Source: SOIA01 sp964348015 (GTDB lineage: Bacteria > Acidobacteriota > Aminicenantia > Aminicenantales > Aminicenantaceae). From it: a stretch of DNA of 64,000 bases. Position numbers and translations under genes: made by a program. Position 1 is the first letter of the stretch. Each line of letters opens with the position of its first letter. Below, one piece after another: positions 26,586 through 34,080 of this stretch. A model generated the notes under the pieces. It had not been told where the DNA came from and did no database searches. It saw only the letters and a program-made list of their open reading frames with translations. Location: contig CAYGBC010000050.1 of NCBI GenBank assembly GCA_964348015.1, positions 124,001 through 188,000 on the forward strand, read 5' to 3'.

Positions 26586-26993
26586 TTAATCTTCAGTTAA
26601 AATCTCATACTTTTTTTCGAAGCGGAGGGCCACTCCTTGTTTTTTTTCTTTTTTATCGAGTTCTTCCAAGCGAACGGTCAAACCTCCAATACAGAGTTTT
26701 AGCTTTTGTTTTTTTCCGCCCAGTTCTTTGGGCATGTCGATGACCAAGTTGAGTTTCGAGCCGATGACCACACCCGAATCCAAACAGAAATAGACTCCGC
26801 TCGAACTGATGTTTTCAATCTCTGTTTTTTCCTTGAACTTTTTTCCGCCGGGAAGTTTTCCTATAATTCTTGCCGAGAGAGGCAAATCAAACCGCCATTC
26901 CCTCCGGCGGTTCACTTTCAACGGGGAAAGCTTCGGCGTTTTTTGACCAGTTTTTTTGGAAGCCGTTTTTTTTGATGATGCGGTTTTTGTCAT
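26586..26993 (-). CDS. PilZ domain protein
   Basis: 135 residues: a basic Lys/Thr/Ser N terminus (~35 residues), then a PilZ domain. Both c-di-GMP binding motifs look intact, the RxxxR motif in NRRREWRF and the (D/N)xSxxG motif in ENISSSGVYF. Binding of c-di-GMP is therefore inferred. The ATG with GAGGTG five bases upstream is used instead of a TTG 30 bases earlier. The gene follows the LuxR-type regulator closely (26 bases). Confidence 0.85.
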   Translation of the reverse strand: MTKTASSKKTASKKTGQKTPKLSPLKVNRRREWRFDLPLSARIIGKLPGGKKFKEKTEIENISSSGVYFCLDSGVVIGSKLNLVIDMPKELGGKKQKLKLCIGGLTVRLEELDKKEKKQGVALRFEKKYEILTED

Positions 26994-27019
26994 GATCACC
27001 TCTTTAGTTTCTTGAAAGG

Positions 27020-27814
27020 TCAAAATAGGGCGGAGTTGATGGCGTACAGAGCGAGCTGGAGTCTGCTGTGTGTGTTGAGTTTGGCATAGATGCTTTTGAT
27101 GTGCGAACGGACTGTGTTTTTGCTGATGAAAAGAGCTTCGGCAATCTCATCGTTGCTTTTTCCTTGACCGATGAGCCTGAGGACCTGAAATTCTGTAGGT
27201 GTCAACTGGTCGAGTGTTTTCTCTTTCAAGTCCCTTCCGACGACCGAAATAATGCGGTCCATGATGCTGCTCATCTTATCACGGGGAAGCCAGATATCGC
27301 CTTTATACACAATTCGTATAGCATCGGACAGCTGGTCTGATGGATCATTCAAGTCAAAATATCCTCTGACTCCGGCATTCATGAGGCCCACGACCTCTTC
27401 ATGGGATGGAATATTTCCGAGGAGAAGCAGCTGAGATTTAGTCTTGGTCGTCGAGATTTCGATAATGGCTTTGCAGATCTCTCTGATGTTGGGCAAAGGT
27501 TCAGAGTTGGCAAAAACGATAACATTCGGCCTGAGATTTTTTATGGAATCGATGAAAGAGTCGATCGTGCTTTTTTCGATGTTTACGACCTCAATATCAG
27601 AGGCTCTGTCCAATATTTTGAGAATTCCTGATAGGATAAGGTCTGATGTGCAGTAAAGCAGGGTGCTGATTTTTTTGTCTTCTGGTGTTTTAACAGTTTC
27701 TTTCTTTGGAGCGGATTCTTTCTTGGGTGCAGGTTCTTTCTTGGGTGTGGATACTTTCTTTGGAACGGATCTTTTCTTGGGTGACCTCTTGGATGATTTC
27801 GTGTTTTTCATCAT
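27020..27814 (-). CDS. LuxR-family transcriptional regulator with degenerate receiver domain
   Basis: 264 residues. An N-terminal tail of repeated xPKK units (about residues 10-45) precedes a receiver-like domain (~50-170) and a LuxR-type helix-turn-helix (LTPTEFQVLRLIGQGKSNDEIAEALFISKNTVRSHIKSIY, ~200-240). In the receiver the usual phospho-acceptor Asp position reads VIVFANSEPLP, with no Asp, and the N-terminal acidic pair is missing, so phosphorylation is unlikely. The start is one of two adjacent ATGs that lie just after a promoter-like element; a longer frame starting at 27889 would begin upstream of that promoter. It lies between two PilZ-type genes on the same strand. Confidence 0.85.
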   Translation of the reverse strand: MMKNTKSSKRSPKKRSVPKKVSTPKKEPAPKKESAPKKETVKTPEDKKISTLLYCTSDLILSGILKILDRASDIEVVNIEKSTIDSFIDSIKNLRPNVIVFANSEPLPNIREICKAIIEISTTKTKSQLLLLGNIPSHEEVVGLMNAGVRGYFDLNDPSDQLSDAIRIVYKGDIWLPRDKMSSIMDRIISVVGRDLKEKTLDQLTPTEFQVLRLIGQGKSNDEIAEALFISKNTVRSHIKSIYAKLNTHSRLQLALYAINSALF

Positions 27815-27832
27815 CTTTAATTTCAGGGATAT

Positions 27833-27859
27833 GTTATACAAAGAAAATTTTGTTGTCAA
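27833..27859 (-). promoter_or_regulatory. Putative promoter of the LuxR-type regulator
   Basis: On the minus strand a perfect TTGACA (27854-27859), a short 15-base spacer and TATAAC (27833-27838). The predicted transcript start lies only about a dozen bases before the ATG pair, where no Shine-Dalgarno sequence is seen. Confidence 0.45.
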
Positions 27860-27985
27860 GGCAAGATTGGAAGATGTCAGCTTTTTCAAATCGTATTGGG
27901 AGGCGTTCCTGAATTCCGTTTATTCAATCAGGTATTCAGATGTTAATAACCAGGAAATGCGCATACACGAGGAAAGCTGCGGAGA

Positions 27986-28375
27986 TTAACCCTTTCTGGA
28001 AAGAGGAATTGACCTGATCTTATAGTTTTTGTTCAAGCGAAGGATTATCATTTGTCGTTTAGAGTCGTTTTGCTCGGCTTTGGCGAAACGGACACTCCCA
28101 GACATCTCAACTTTGAGTTGATTTTCGAGAAATAGTGTCTTTGGAATGTCCAAGGAGAGGTTTAATTTTGAACCGATGACAACCTTGGAGTCCAGCTTGA
28201 AAATCGCTTCCTGGGAGCTAAGGGAAATGAGCTCGGTGTATTCTTGGAACTCCTCTCCAACCGCATTAATCCCTGTTATCAAAGCGGGAAGAGAGAGCTC
28301 GAAAATTCGTTCCCTCTTCACATTGTTGAAGGCACTTTGGTAGGAGGGTTCATTGGGTAATCGTTTTGCGTTCAT
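27986..28375 (-). CDS. PilZ-like protein, binding motifs degenerate
   Basis: 129 residues, alignable by eye to the PilZ protein at 26586: both share IGSKLNLxxDIPK and the same spacing of strands. The RxxxR equivalent reads VKRERIFEL and the (D/N)xSxxG equivalent reads ISLSSQEAIF, so both c-di-GMP motifs are lost. It may be a non-binding paralogue or a partner of the neighbouring PilZ and LuxR-type proteins. About 130 bases and a promoter-like element separate it from the regulator gene. Confidence 0.65.
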   Translation of the reverse strand: MNAKRLPNEPSYQSAFNNVKRERIFELSLPALITGINAVGEEFQEYTELISLSSQEAIFKLDSKVVIGSKLNLSLDIPKTLFLENQLKVEMSGSVRFAKAEQNDSKRQMIILRLNKNYKIRSIPLSRKG

Positions 28376-28593
28376 TTTCAGGTTTCAGATTGTGCCATAG
28401 AGCATAACATCGTTCAATCGCTTTTATGGATGATTTGTTGGGTGATTTTTTTATATTTTTTCTCATCGAAAGAGGTTAGATGTGTGGCTAATTTTCTTTG
28501 ATGATCACCTCACTACCTCAGGGGTGAAGCCCGCTGCGGGGGGTTAATCCGGCTTTTCAGGATCACTTTTGAGGAGGGTTATAACGGCTTTTC

Positions 28594-28622
28594 TTGACAA
28601 AGAAATGAGCTGCAGATAGAAT
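28594..28622 (+). promoter_or_regulatory. Promoter of proS
   Basis: A perfect TTGACA, a 17-base spacer and TAGAAT; the transcript would have a leader of about 22 bases with GGAGAGAG before the GTG start. Confidence 0.65.
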
Positions 28623-28650
28623 GACCGAGAATTAATCAGCGGAGAGAGAA

Positions 28651-30105
28651 GTGAGTCAAAACGGAAGATTTGTCAAAAAGATCACGCCGAAGAGTGTCGA
28701 TTTTTCAAAATGGTATGTCGAAATGATTCAAAAAGCGGAACTGGCTGATTACGCACCGATAAAGGGGATCATGATCATACGGCCGTATGGATTTGCCATC
28801 TGGGAGAACATCCAGAGTCTCCTGGATAGACGGATCAAAGAGTCCGGACATATGAATGCCTACTTTCCTCTATTCATCCCAGAGGGATTTCTTCAGAAAG
28901 AGGCTGAACATCTTGAAGGATTTGCGCCCGAGGTTGCATGGGTAACCCATGGAGGACAAGAAGAGCTGGAAGAGAGGCTGGCGGTTCGGCCCACTTCAGA
29001 AGCCATCATCGGCAACATGTACGCCAAATGGATTAAGTCGTGGAGAGATTTGCCCGTTTTGATTAACCAGTGGGCCAACATCGTACGCTGGGAAAAGGTC
29101 ACAAGACCTTTTTTAAGGACGACAGAATTCCTGTGGCAGGAAGGACATACAGCGCATGAGACGTTGGAGGAAGCGCAAGAAGAGACGTTGATGATCCTTT
29201 CGCTTTACAGGGAGTTCGTAGAGACAGAGCTCGCTATCCCTGTGATCGCGGGAATAAAGTCAGAGCGAGAGAAATTTGCAGGAGCCGTGAAGACCTATGC
29301 GATCGAGGCCATGATGTCAGATGGAAAGGCACTCCAGATGGGAACATCTCATAACCTGGGTCAGAATTTTTCCAAGGTGTTCAACATCAGGTTTGAAGAC
29401 CAAAACCAAAAGCTGCAGTATGTGTGGCAGACTTCTTGGGGAGTGTCCACCCGCCTTGTGGGAGCATTGATCATGGCTCATGGAGATGACTCTGGCCTTA
29501 AAATCCCTCCGAGAATCGCTCCCTACCAGGTTGTCGTGATCCCGATTTCTGTTGGGGAGTGGAAAAAGAATGTGCTTCCCGCGGCTCAAAAGATCGCGAA
29601 TGACCTAAAGACAAAAGGGTTTCGGGTCAAACTGGATGAGCGAGAAGAATTCACTCCCGGCTGGAAATTCTCAGAGTGGGAGATGAGAGGAGTCCCGCTG
29701 AGGATTGAGATCGGCCCCAAAGATGTCGAAAAAAATCAGGTCGTGGCAGTCCGCAGGGATACAGGAAAAAAAGAGGCTTTCGACCAGGCTTTTCTGGATG
29801 AAAAAGTGATGAAAGTTCTCGATGATATCCAGAAAAACATGTTCGAGATGGCTTTGCAGTTCCAAAAGGAAAACACTTACGAGGTGAAAGACTACGAGGA
29901 GTTTAAATCTGTCATGGAGTCCAAGAGAGGATTTATCAAAACATCCTGGTGCGGTGGTTCAGACTGTGAAGAGAAAATCAAAGATGAGACTATGGCGACC
30001 ATCCGAGTCATCTCTCTTGAGCAGACAAAGAAAAAAGAACAGGAAAAATGCATTCACTGCCGGAAACCGTCTGAGTCCATGGTTTATTTTGCCAGAGCCT
30101 ATTGA
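28651..30105 (+). CDS. proS: Prolyl-tRNA synthetase, archaeal/eukaryotic type
   Basis: 484 residues. Class II motifs are visible: motif 2 in RTTEFLWQEGHTAH and motif 3 in the region ending VGALIMAHGDDSG, with the proline-site TSEAIIG. The editing insertion of the typical bacterial form is absent, and the C terminus carries a zinc-type domain (CGGSDCEE ... CIHCRK) ending in FARAY, both marks of the archaeal/eukaryotic (type 3) enzyme. The start is GTG. It opens a plus-strand run with pcm and the DUF192 gene. Confidence 0.95.
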   Translation: MSQNGRFVKKITPKSVDFSKWYVEMIQKAELADYAPIKGIMIIRPYGFAIWENIQSLLDRRIKESGHMNAYFPLFIPEGFLQKEAEHLEGFAPEVAWVTHGGQEELEERLAVRPTSEAIIGNMYAKWIKSWRDLPVLINQWANIVRWEKVTRPFLRTTEFLWQEGHTAHETLEEAQEETLMILSLYREFVETELAIPVIAGIKSEREKFAGAVKTYAIEAMMSDGKALQMGTSHNLGQNFSKVFNIRFEDQNQKLQYVWQTSWGVSTRLVGALIMAHGDDSGLKIPPRIAPYQVVVIPISVGEWKKNVLPAAQKIANDLKTKGFRVKLDEREEFTPGWKFSEWEMRGVPLRIEIGPKDVEKNQVVAVRRDTGKKEAFDQAFLDEKVMKVLDDIQKNMFEMALQFQKENTYEVKDYEEFKSVMESKRGFIKTSWCGGSDCEEKIKDETMATIRVISLEQTKKKEQEKCIHCRKPSESMVYFARAY

Positions 30106-30231
30106 TAATTTTTTTCATATGACATTGATCAACGCCTGAGGAAAGAGGGAATAAACAGGCCTTGAAATTTCTCCGATGCGAATATCATGATTCCTAAAAA
30201 GCCTCTTTTTTCTCTTTTGTGAGTTCAGGTC

Positions 30232-30879
30232 ATGTCTGGATCTCGAATGAAAAATAAATTTGCAGAGAAGAGAGAGGGAATGGTTGAAGCTCAGATCGAA
30301 GCCAGAGGAGTGAAAGATGAAAAGGTTCTGGAGGCCATGAGAAAGGTTCCCCGGCATCTGTTTGTTCCGGAAAACATGAAACTGTATGCCTATCGAGATG
30401 AACCGCTCATCATCGGGGAAGGGCAGACGATCTCTCAGCCTTATATAGTCGCCTATATGACCGAAGCCCTTCAGCTCAAAGGACATGAACGCATTCTGGA
30501 AGTGGGGACAGGTTCTGGCTATCAGGCTGCGGTTTTAGCTGAGATCGCTCAAGAAGTCTTCTCCGTTGAAATTTTGGAATCCCTTTCTCTCAGAGCGCAG
30601 GATATGTTGAAAAAACTGGGGTACAAGAATATTCAATTCAAGATCGGAGACGGCACGCAGGGATGGAAAGAGCATGCGCCTTATAATGCGATCATGGTTA
30701 CGGCTGCACCAGCGAAAGTGCCCAAAGCCCTGCAGGAGCAGCTTGCCATCGGAGGGAGAATGATCATTCCTGTGGGTGCGGCTTTTCAGGAACTTGTTCT
30801 GCTGACAAGAGAAAAAAGAAAATACAAGAAGAAGAAACTTCTTCCAGTTCGGTTTGTGCCCTTGATTTCGACACATTGA
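30232..30879 (+). CDS. pcm: Protein-L-isoaspartate O-methyltransferase
   Basis: 215 residues. It methylates isoaspartyl residues to start repair of aged proteins. The substrate-loop sequence QTISQPYIVAYMTEAL and the SAM-binding motif ILEVGTGSGYQAAVLAE are clear. The start is uncertain: ATG 30232 or ATG 30250, both with poor ribosome binding sites. Confidence 0.94.
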   Translation: MSGSRMKNKFAEKREGMVEAQIEARGVKDEKVLEAMRKVPRHLFVPENMKLYAYRDEPLIIGEGQTISQPYIVAYMTEALQLKGHERILEVGTGSGYQAAVLAEIAQEVFSVEILESLSLRAQDMLKKLGYKNIQFKIGDGTQGWKEHAPYNAIMVTAAPAKVPKALQEQLAIGGRMIIPVGAAFQELVLLTREKRKYKKKKLLPVRFVPLISTH

Positions 30880-30909
30880 TCAAATAAAAATAAAGGTGGA
30901 GACAAGAAG

Positions 30910-31407
30910 ATGGCCCCGAGGTTCGGATCCGCGATCAAGATGATCAGATTCCTTTTTATCATCTGTGCAGTCCTCCTGACACAGTGCTCAGCCCAAACCC
31001 GTGAAAAAAGATTCGTCAAGATGTTTCTTCCCGATGGATATACGATCACGGCCGAACTGGCAGTCACACTTGAAGAGAGACAACTGGGGCTCATGCACCG
31101 CAAAAAAATCGATCCCGATCAGGGGATGCTCCTGGTTTTTGAACAGGCGAATTACTATTCGATATGGATGAAGAACATGAAAATTCCTCTGGATATTCTC
31201 TGGCTGGATCGGGAGAAACGGATTGTTCACATTGAACAAAATGTCCCTCCGTGTAAAGAAGACCCTTGCCCTTCCTACTCTTCTCGATTCCCAGCGCTGT
31301 ACGTGCTGGAGATCAAAGCGGGAAGTGTGGATGAACACGGCCTGAAAATGTATGACCGGATTGAATTTGTCTTGAATTTAGAACAGGGACGCCGCTCTAC
31401 CTTTTGA
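30910..31407 (+). CDS. DUF192 family lipoprotein
   Basis: 165 residues. After a signal peptide with a Cys at about residue 26 (LLTQCSA, lipobox-like) comes the DUF192 domain: EERQLGLMHRKKIDPDQGMLLVF, YSIWMKNMKIPLDILWLD and the C-terminal LEIKAGSVDEHGLKMYD. DUF192 proteins are small exported beta proteins of unknown function. GGTGGAG lies upstream of the ATG. It converges with lpxB. Confidence 0.85.
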   Translation: MAPRFGSAIKMIRFLFIICAVLLTQCSAQTREKRFVKMFLPDGYTITAELAVTLEERQLGLMHRKKIDPDQGMLLVFEQANYYSIWMKNMKIPLDILWLDREKRIVHIEQNVPPCKEDPCPSYSSRFPALYVLEIKAGSVDEHGLKMYDRIEFVLNLEQGRRSTF

Positions 31408-31432
31408 AAATAGAGCTGGATATTTAAATGTG

Positions 31433-32578
31433 TTACTTTGAGGGAATGTCCTTCAAAACTATTGCCTCGAGTTCTTGAGCAGCGTTCTGGGACGCAATTT
31501 TTTCTCCGAGGATTTTTTTTATTTCTTTGAACTGATTTATCATTTCTGACCTGGACTTTTCGGACAAGAGGATCTTTCTCGCCTCGTGAAACACATTCTC
31601 CGGAGTGAAATCCCTTTGGATCAATTCTGGAACAATCCTTTTTCCGCTGAGGATGTTCACGATGCTGAAATGATCTATGTTGGACAGCCACCGGACAAAG
31701 GAATACGTAAGAGGGGAGAGGCGGTAAAAGACAAGTAGAGGAACTTCCAGGAGAGCGGCTTCCAGGTTCGCCGTGCCACACGCCGAAAGCACCAGGTCGC
31801 TCGCCGCCATAGCCTCGTAGTGATTTTCTGAGAGAACAGTTAATTCCCCAGGAATGAGGGGAAGATAATCTGATATCAGGTTTCTATCGAGGCTTTCGGC
31901 CAGAAGAAGAATGAAGTGAGAATCCCATTCGTTTTGAATCCGATGAAGTGCTTCAGGCAGTACCCGCATATGATATTTCAGTTCGTTTTTCCGGCTTCCC
32001 GGGAGGAAAGAGATGATCTTTTTTTGAGTGCTCAGGCCGTATTTTTTCATGAATTCTTCTCTGGTGAAAGAAACACGGATCCTTTCCTTAAGAGGATGTC
32101 CCACATAAACGGCGGGAATTCCTGATTCTTTATATGTTTCTTCCTCAAAGGGAAAAATCAGCAGCATTTTTTCGACTGTTTTCTTAATGGTTTTCAGCCG
32201 CCGTTTCCGCCATGCCCATACAGTCGGGCTGACGTAGTAAAGAACGGGAACAGATTGTTTTTTGAGTTTTTTTGCGAGGCGAAGGTTGAAATCCGGAGAA
32301 TCGATAAGGATGGATGCCTTCGGCCTGCGCCTTTTGACCTCAGTGTGGATCCGGTTGAATATTTTTTTTATCCGCGGAAGATGAGTCAAGACCTCGATTC
32401 CTCCGATCACACCAAGTTCGCGGACAGAGAAAAGGAGGTCGACTCCTTCTGCCTCCATGTTGTTTCCCCCGATCCCAAAAAAATCAAAATTCGGATGGAG
32501 TTTTTTGAAGCGGTGAACGAGATTGGCCCCGTATTTTTCTCCCGAGTTTTCCCCGGCTATGATGAGAATGGAATCCAT
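31433..32578 (-). CDS. lpxB: Lipid-A-disaccharide synthase
   Basis: 381 residues, the usual family length. It joins UDP-2,3-diacylglucosamine to lipid X to make the lipid A disaccharide. Visible family blocks are AGENSGEKYGA at the N terminus, VLYYVSPTVWAWRKRR, VGHPL and LPGSRKNEL, and SACGTANLEAALLEVP. The start ATG overlaps the stop of the upstream pseudopilin gene by one base (TAATG), so it is translated from that operon; a longer frame to 32653 is not needed. Confidence 0.96.
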   Translation of the reverse strand: MDSILIIAGENSGEKYGANLVHRFKKLHPNFDFFGIGGNNMEAEGVDLLFSVRELGVIGGIEVLTHLPRIKKIFNRIHTEVKRRRPKASILIDSPDFNLRLAKKLKKQSVPVLYYVSPTVWAWRKRRLKTIKKTVEKMLLIFPFEEETYKESGIPAVYVGHPLKERIRVSFTREEFMKKYGLSTQKKIISFLPGSRKNELKYHMRVLPEALHRIQNEWDSHFILLLAESLDRNLISDYLPLIPGELTVLSENHYEAMAASDLVLSACGTANLEAALLEVPLLVFYRLSPLTYSFVRWLSNIDHFSIVNILSGKRIVPELIQRDFTPENVFHEARKILLSEKSRSEMINQFKEIKKILGEKIASQNAAQELEAIVLKDIPSK

Positions 32579-33117
32579 TAATCTTTTTCGTCTTCTCCAT
32601 AATACACGATTTCGGGCATGGACTGAGGATCCTGACCGTAAAAAAACAGCCATTGATCATAAGTCTCTTGTTCCTGATAGATCTTAAAGGAGGCTTTTGT
32701 GGACGGGCTGACGACACCGAGGATTTGAGGATTTTGTATCGAAGAGAGAGCGCTCTGGGGGACAATGAGAATCTTATTGGTTTGGGTTTGAGTCGATGCC
32801 CTTCTTCTTCTCGGAGCCGATCCTGAATAAGGGAGGATGATATTCCATTCTCCGTCTTGAGTCATGGGATCCGGGAACAATTTGCGAATGCATTTCTCCT
32901 CCAGCAATTCGTCAAAAGATTTGGGGAAGCTTCCAGGATGTTTCATCTGGAACAGCCGGACGGCTTCAACGTACTGTCTGCCTCTGAAAATCAGCTCTTC
33001 TTCTTTTTCTCGTTGAATCTGTGTTTCCCAGACAGGGATAGCGACCAGAAGGCCAATGCTCATCATGAATATGGCGATCAGGAGTATGATGATCACATAA
33101 CCTTTTTTTCTATGCAT
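32578..33117 (-). CDS. Pseudopilin-like protein, third of three
   Basis: 179 residues. A short leader (MHRKKG) is followed by a hydrophobic helix YVIIILLIAIFMMSIGLL, the shape of a type II secretion or type IV pilus prepilin but without the usual Phe at +1 and Glu at +5. The globular part shares the LFPDPMT block with its two upstream neighbours. A start at 33153 that overlaps the previous gene is possible. It probably belongs to the same pseudopilus complex as the two upstream genes. Confidence 0.7.
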   Translation of the reverse strand: MHRKKGYVIIILLIAIFMMSIGLLVAIPVWETQIQREKEEELIFRGRQYVEAVRLFQMKHPGSFPKSFDELLEEKCIRKLFPDPMTQDGEWNIILPYSGSAPRRRRASTQTQTNKILIVPQSALSSIQNPQILGVVSPSTKASFKIYQEQETYDQWLFFYGQDPQSMPEIVYYGEDEKD

Positions 33118-33146
33118 GGGTCTAAAAAAAGAGAATTGAAAGGGGA

Positions 33147-33563
33147 TCACCATGTGTTGTAAGGAGTCCCGTCTATCGCTTTTTCAGTTGATCCGGAAAA
33201 CACATCCACGATACCGATCTGGATGTCGAACGACATCAGCTCATCCTCGGTCAAAGTCTGCTGCACTTCCACCCAGGTTTCAGAAGATTTGGTCATCGGG
33301 TCTATCGGGATGGTTCTCAGGTACTGTTCGTCGACAAGAGTCTGGAGTGAGACAGGATAACTTCCCTTATCCGTATAGTAATGGTTGATCAGTTTTCTCA
33401 GTATGAAAAGGTCTTCTTTCAACACCGCTTCCCGTGCTCTTTTCGTGGCATACCTGTATTGGGGGAGGCCAAGTCCCACTAAAATTCCGATGAGAGTGAA
33501 CACGATGATGATTTCAATGAGTGTGAATCCTTTTTGCTTATTTCTCAGATGTTGAGTTTTCAT
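33147..33563 (-). CDS. GspG-like type II secretion pseudopilin
   Basis: 138 residues. The prepilin signal KQKGFTLIEIIIV is canonical (cleavage after Gly, Glu at +5), followed by the long N-terminal helix and a small globular domain with YYTDKGSYPVSLQTLVDE, typical of GspG major pseudopilins. It ends with the block IPIDPMTKSSETW and a DGTPYNTW tail. The start ATG at 33563 follows the stop of the upstream paralogue by four bases, with GGTGATC just before it. Confidence 0.85.
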   Translation of the reverse strand: MKTQHLRNKQKGFTLIEIIIVFTLIGILVGLGLPQYRYATKRAREAVLKEDLFILRKLINHYYTDKGSYPVSLQTLVDEQYLRTIPIDPMTKSSETWVEVQQTLTEDELMSFDIQIGIVDVFSGSTEKAIDGTPYNTW

Positions 33564-33567
33564 TCGA

Positions 33568-34056
33568 TCACCATTCTCTGTATTTGGTGCCGTCCAGTGC
33601 TGTCGCCAGGCTTTTGGTGTAGACATCATAGACATTCTCGCCGCCCCAGACATCCGAATCCAGGTCATCCTGATAGGATCGCAGTCCCCATTCAAAAGAA
33701 TTCGTCATCGGGTCTTTGGGAATCCGTCTCAGGAATTTAACGATCTTTGTTGTCGATTCCTCATCTTCTTCTCCTTCTTCTGTGACTTCAACTCCTTCGA
33801 CCAAGGTTTCCAGATCTGGCGGGTATCCCTCTGTGTCTTCGTCAAACTCGATCCTTTGTTCATCCGCGAGTCTTTTATAGGCATCTATAGCTTCTCGAAT
33901 GATTCTCAAATTTCTCTGCAGCTCGATTTCTCTCTCTCTTTTCACCGCAGTCTTGGCCAGCGGGAAGATAGCTGTGGCCAAAATGGCAAGAAGGGTTAGG
34001 GTGACCAGCATTTCGGTCAGGGTGAATCCTTTTCTATGGGCCAGGAATCTCTTCAT
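33568..34056 (-). CDS. GspG-like type II secretion pseudopilin, first of three
   Basis: 162 residues, with prepilin signal HRKGFTLTEMLVTLTLL, then a helical spine and a globular domain that includes an acidic Glu-rich insert (near 90-100) before the shared block RRIPKDPMT and a C-terminal DGTKYREW. The insert distinguishes it from its paralogue. It opens the three-pseudopilin set that lies between pnp and lpxB; no secretion ATPase, secretin or prepilin peptidase gene is in view. Confidence 0.85.
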   Translation of the reverse strand: MKRFLAHRKGFTLTEMLVTLTLLAILATAIFPLAKTAVKREREIELQRNLRIIREAIDAYKRLADEQRIEFDEDTEGYPPDLETLVEGVEVTEEGEEDEESTTKIVKFLRRIPKDPMTNSFEWGLRSYQDDLDSDVWGGENVYDVYTKSLATALDGTKYREW

Positions 34057-34080
34057 GTTTTCTGATGCTTTGTCTTGGCG

